DNA of 6,351 bases from Rhodoferax sp. (GTDB lineage Bacteria > Pseudomonadota > Gammaproteobacteria > Burkholderiales > Burkholderiaceae_C), in contig JAIFMA010000216.1 of the NCBI GenBank assembly GCA_020048795.1, positions 1 through 6,351 of the forward strand, read 5' to 3'. A program made the translations under genes and the position numbers. Below the pieces are notes generated by a model. That model made no database searches, was not told the origin of the DNA, and saw only the letters and a program-made list of their open reading frames with translations. Positions 6,229 to 6,351 of this stretch are shown here, one piece after another; within the stretch, counting starts at the first letter, position 1, and every line of letters begins with the position of its first letter.

Positions 6229-6257
6229 AGTATCGCGCCACTTAAAGTGGCGCGCAA
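6229..6257 (-). promoter_or_regulatory. Candidate promoter of the fic gene
   Basis: On the - strand TTGCGC (6257-6252) and GATACT (6234-6229) are separated by exactly 17 bases. They match the -35 consensus at three and the -10 consensus at four of six positions. Transcription would begin near 6222, leaving about 20 bases to ATG 6200. The spacer is filled by the palindrome described separately, so a bound protein would occlude RNA polymerase. The boxes are weak and the call depends on spacing and context. Confidence 0.4.
6234..6254. promoter_or_regulatory. Perfect 21-base palindrome, probable operator
   Basis: The arms CGCGCCACTT (6234-6243) and AAGTGGCGCG (6245-6254) are perfect reverse complements around a single A. 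A palindrome this long with almost no loop is typical of a binding site for a dimeric regulator, not of a terminator. It sits between the fic gene and the divergent gene at 6304. The winged-helix segment of the Fic protein is the nearest candidate ligand, which is an inference. Confidence 0.65.
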
Positions 6258-6262
6258 GGACT

Positions 6263-6289
6263 ATTGCGACAATTGAAATGGCGCAATTT
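6263..6289. promoter_or_regulatory. Third half-site and imperfect palindrome upstream of the divergent gene
   Basis: AAATGGCGC (6276-6284) repeats the palindrome half-site AAGTGGCGC (6245-6253) with one change, in the same orientation, 31 bases away, about three helical turns. It lies in AAATGGCGCAATTT (6276-6289), itself palindromic except at one base pair. ATTGCG (6263-6268) and CGCAAT (6282-6287) form a further inverted repeat. This may be a second, weaker operator. Confidence 0.4.
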
Positions 6290-6303
6290 GGAGATCACGA
6301 CAA

Positions 6304-6351
6304 ATGCATCGAGACCTCGCCAGACGCAACTGGGCGTTTGCGCAGACGGGG
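6304..6351 (+). CDS. Start of an unidentified protein (3' end outside window)
   Basis: An ATG at 6304 opens a frame of 16 codons, MHRDLARRNWAFAQTG, that runs off the window. GGAG at 6290-6293 ends ten bases before it, an acceptable though slightly long spacing. The gene is divergent from fic and shares the palindromic control region, so the two may be co-regulated. Too little sequence is present to name a family. Confidence 0.45.
   Translation, partial: MHRDLARRNWAFAQTG

Noticed and set aside
6201..6257. TTG start of the fic gene adding 19 residues
   Set aside because: The added stretch is encoded by the palindrome and proposed promoter, and MPRITRQTEL looks like a natural N-terminus. The Shine-Dalgarno before ATG 6200 is weak, so this is not certain.

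Overview
The window reads as a chromosomal segment of a betaproteobacterium, probably Burkholderiales (Comamonadaceae, Polaromonas/Rhodoferax-like). This rests on the protein flavour and on the pairing of a PhnR-type GntR regulator with phosphonate genes, which is known from that order. The lineage is an inference, not a measurement.

Layout, left to right. (1) Positions 1-275, + strand: the C-terminal end of a pyruvate kinase-family protein that starts outside the window. (2) Positions 345-536, - strand: the stump of a GntR regulator. It keeps the DNA-binding N-terminus but lacks the effector domain, so it is called a pseudogene. (3) Positions 596-668: a control region with a perfect inverted repeat of GntR/FCD-operator type overlapping a plausible -35 box, followed by a strong Shine-Dalgarno. 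(4) Positions 669-4417, + strand: a compact phosphonate operon, phnD (periplasmic binding protein), phnC (ATPase), phnE (permease) and phnA (phosphonoacetate hydrolase). (5) Positions 4418-4796: 379 bases without a convincing gene but rich in hairpins, including a strong stem with a U-run that probably ends phnA transcription. (6) Positions 4797-6200, - strand: a Fic-family protein with an N-terminal winged-helix-like segment, an intact inhibitory motif and a degenerate active site (Gln where the catalytic His is expected). (7) Positions 6229-6290: a control region between divergent genes with a perfect 21-bp palindrome. (8) Positions 6304-6351, + strand: the first 16 codons of an unidentified divergent gene.

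The phn genes form one logical unit. PhnDCE would import an organophosphonate and PhnA would cleave phosphonoacetate to acetate and phosphate, giving carbon and phosphorus. No genes for converting 2-aminoethylphosphonate to phosphonoacetate (phnW, phnY) are in view, so the cassette is either dedicated to phosphonoacetate or depends on genes elsewhere. The regulator is broken while its likely operator survives, which suggests relaxed or rewired control.

The most unusual part is the Fic gene. It combines a DNA-binding-like N-terminus, a probably inactive AMP-transfer site and a palindrome spanning its own promoter spacer. Together these suggest an autoregulated Fic-derived transcription factor, which is an inference.
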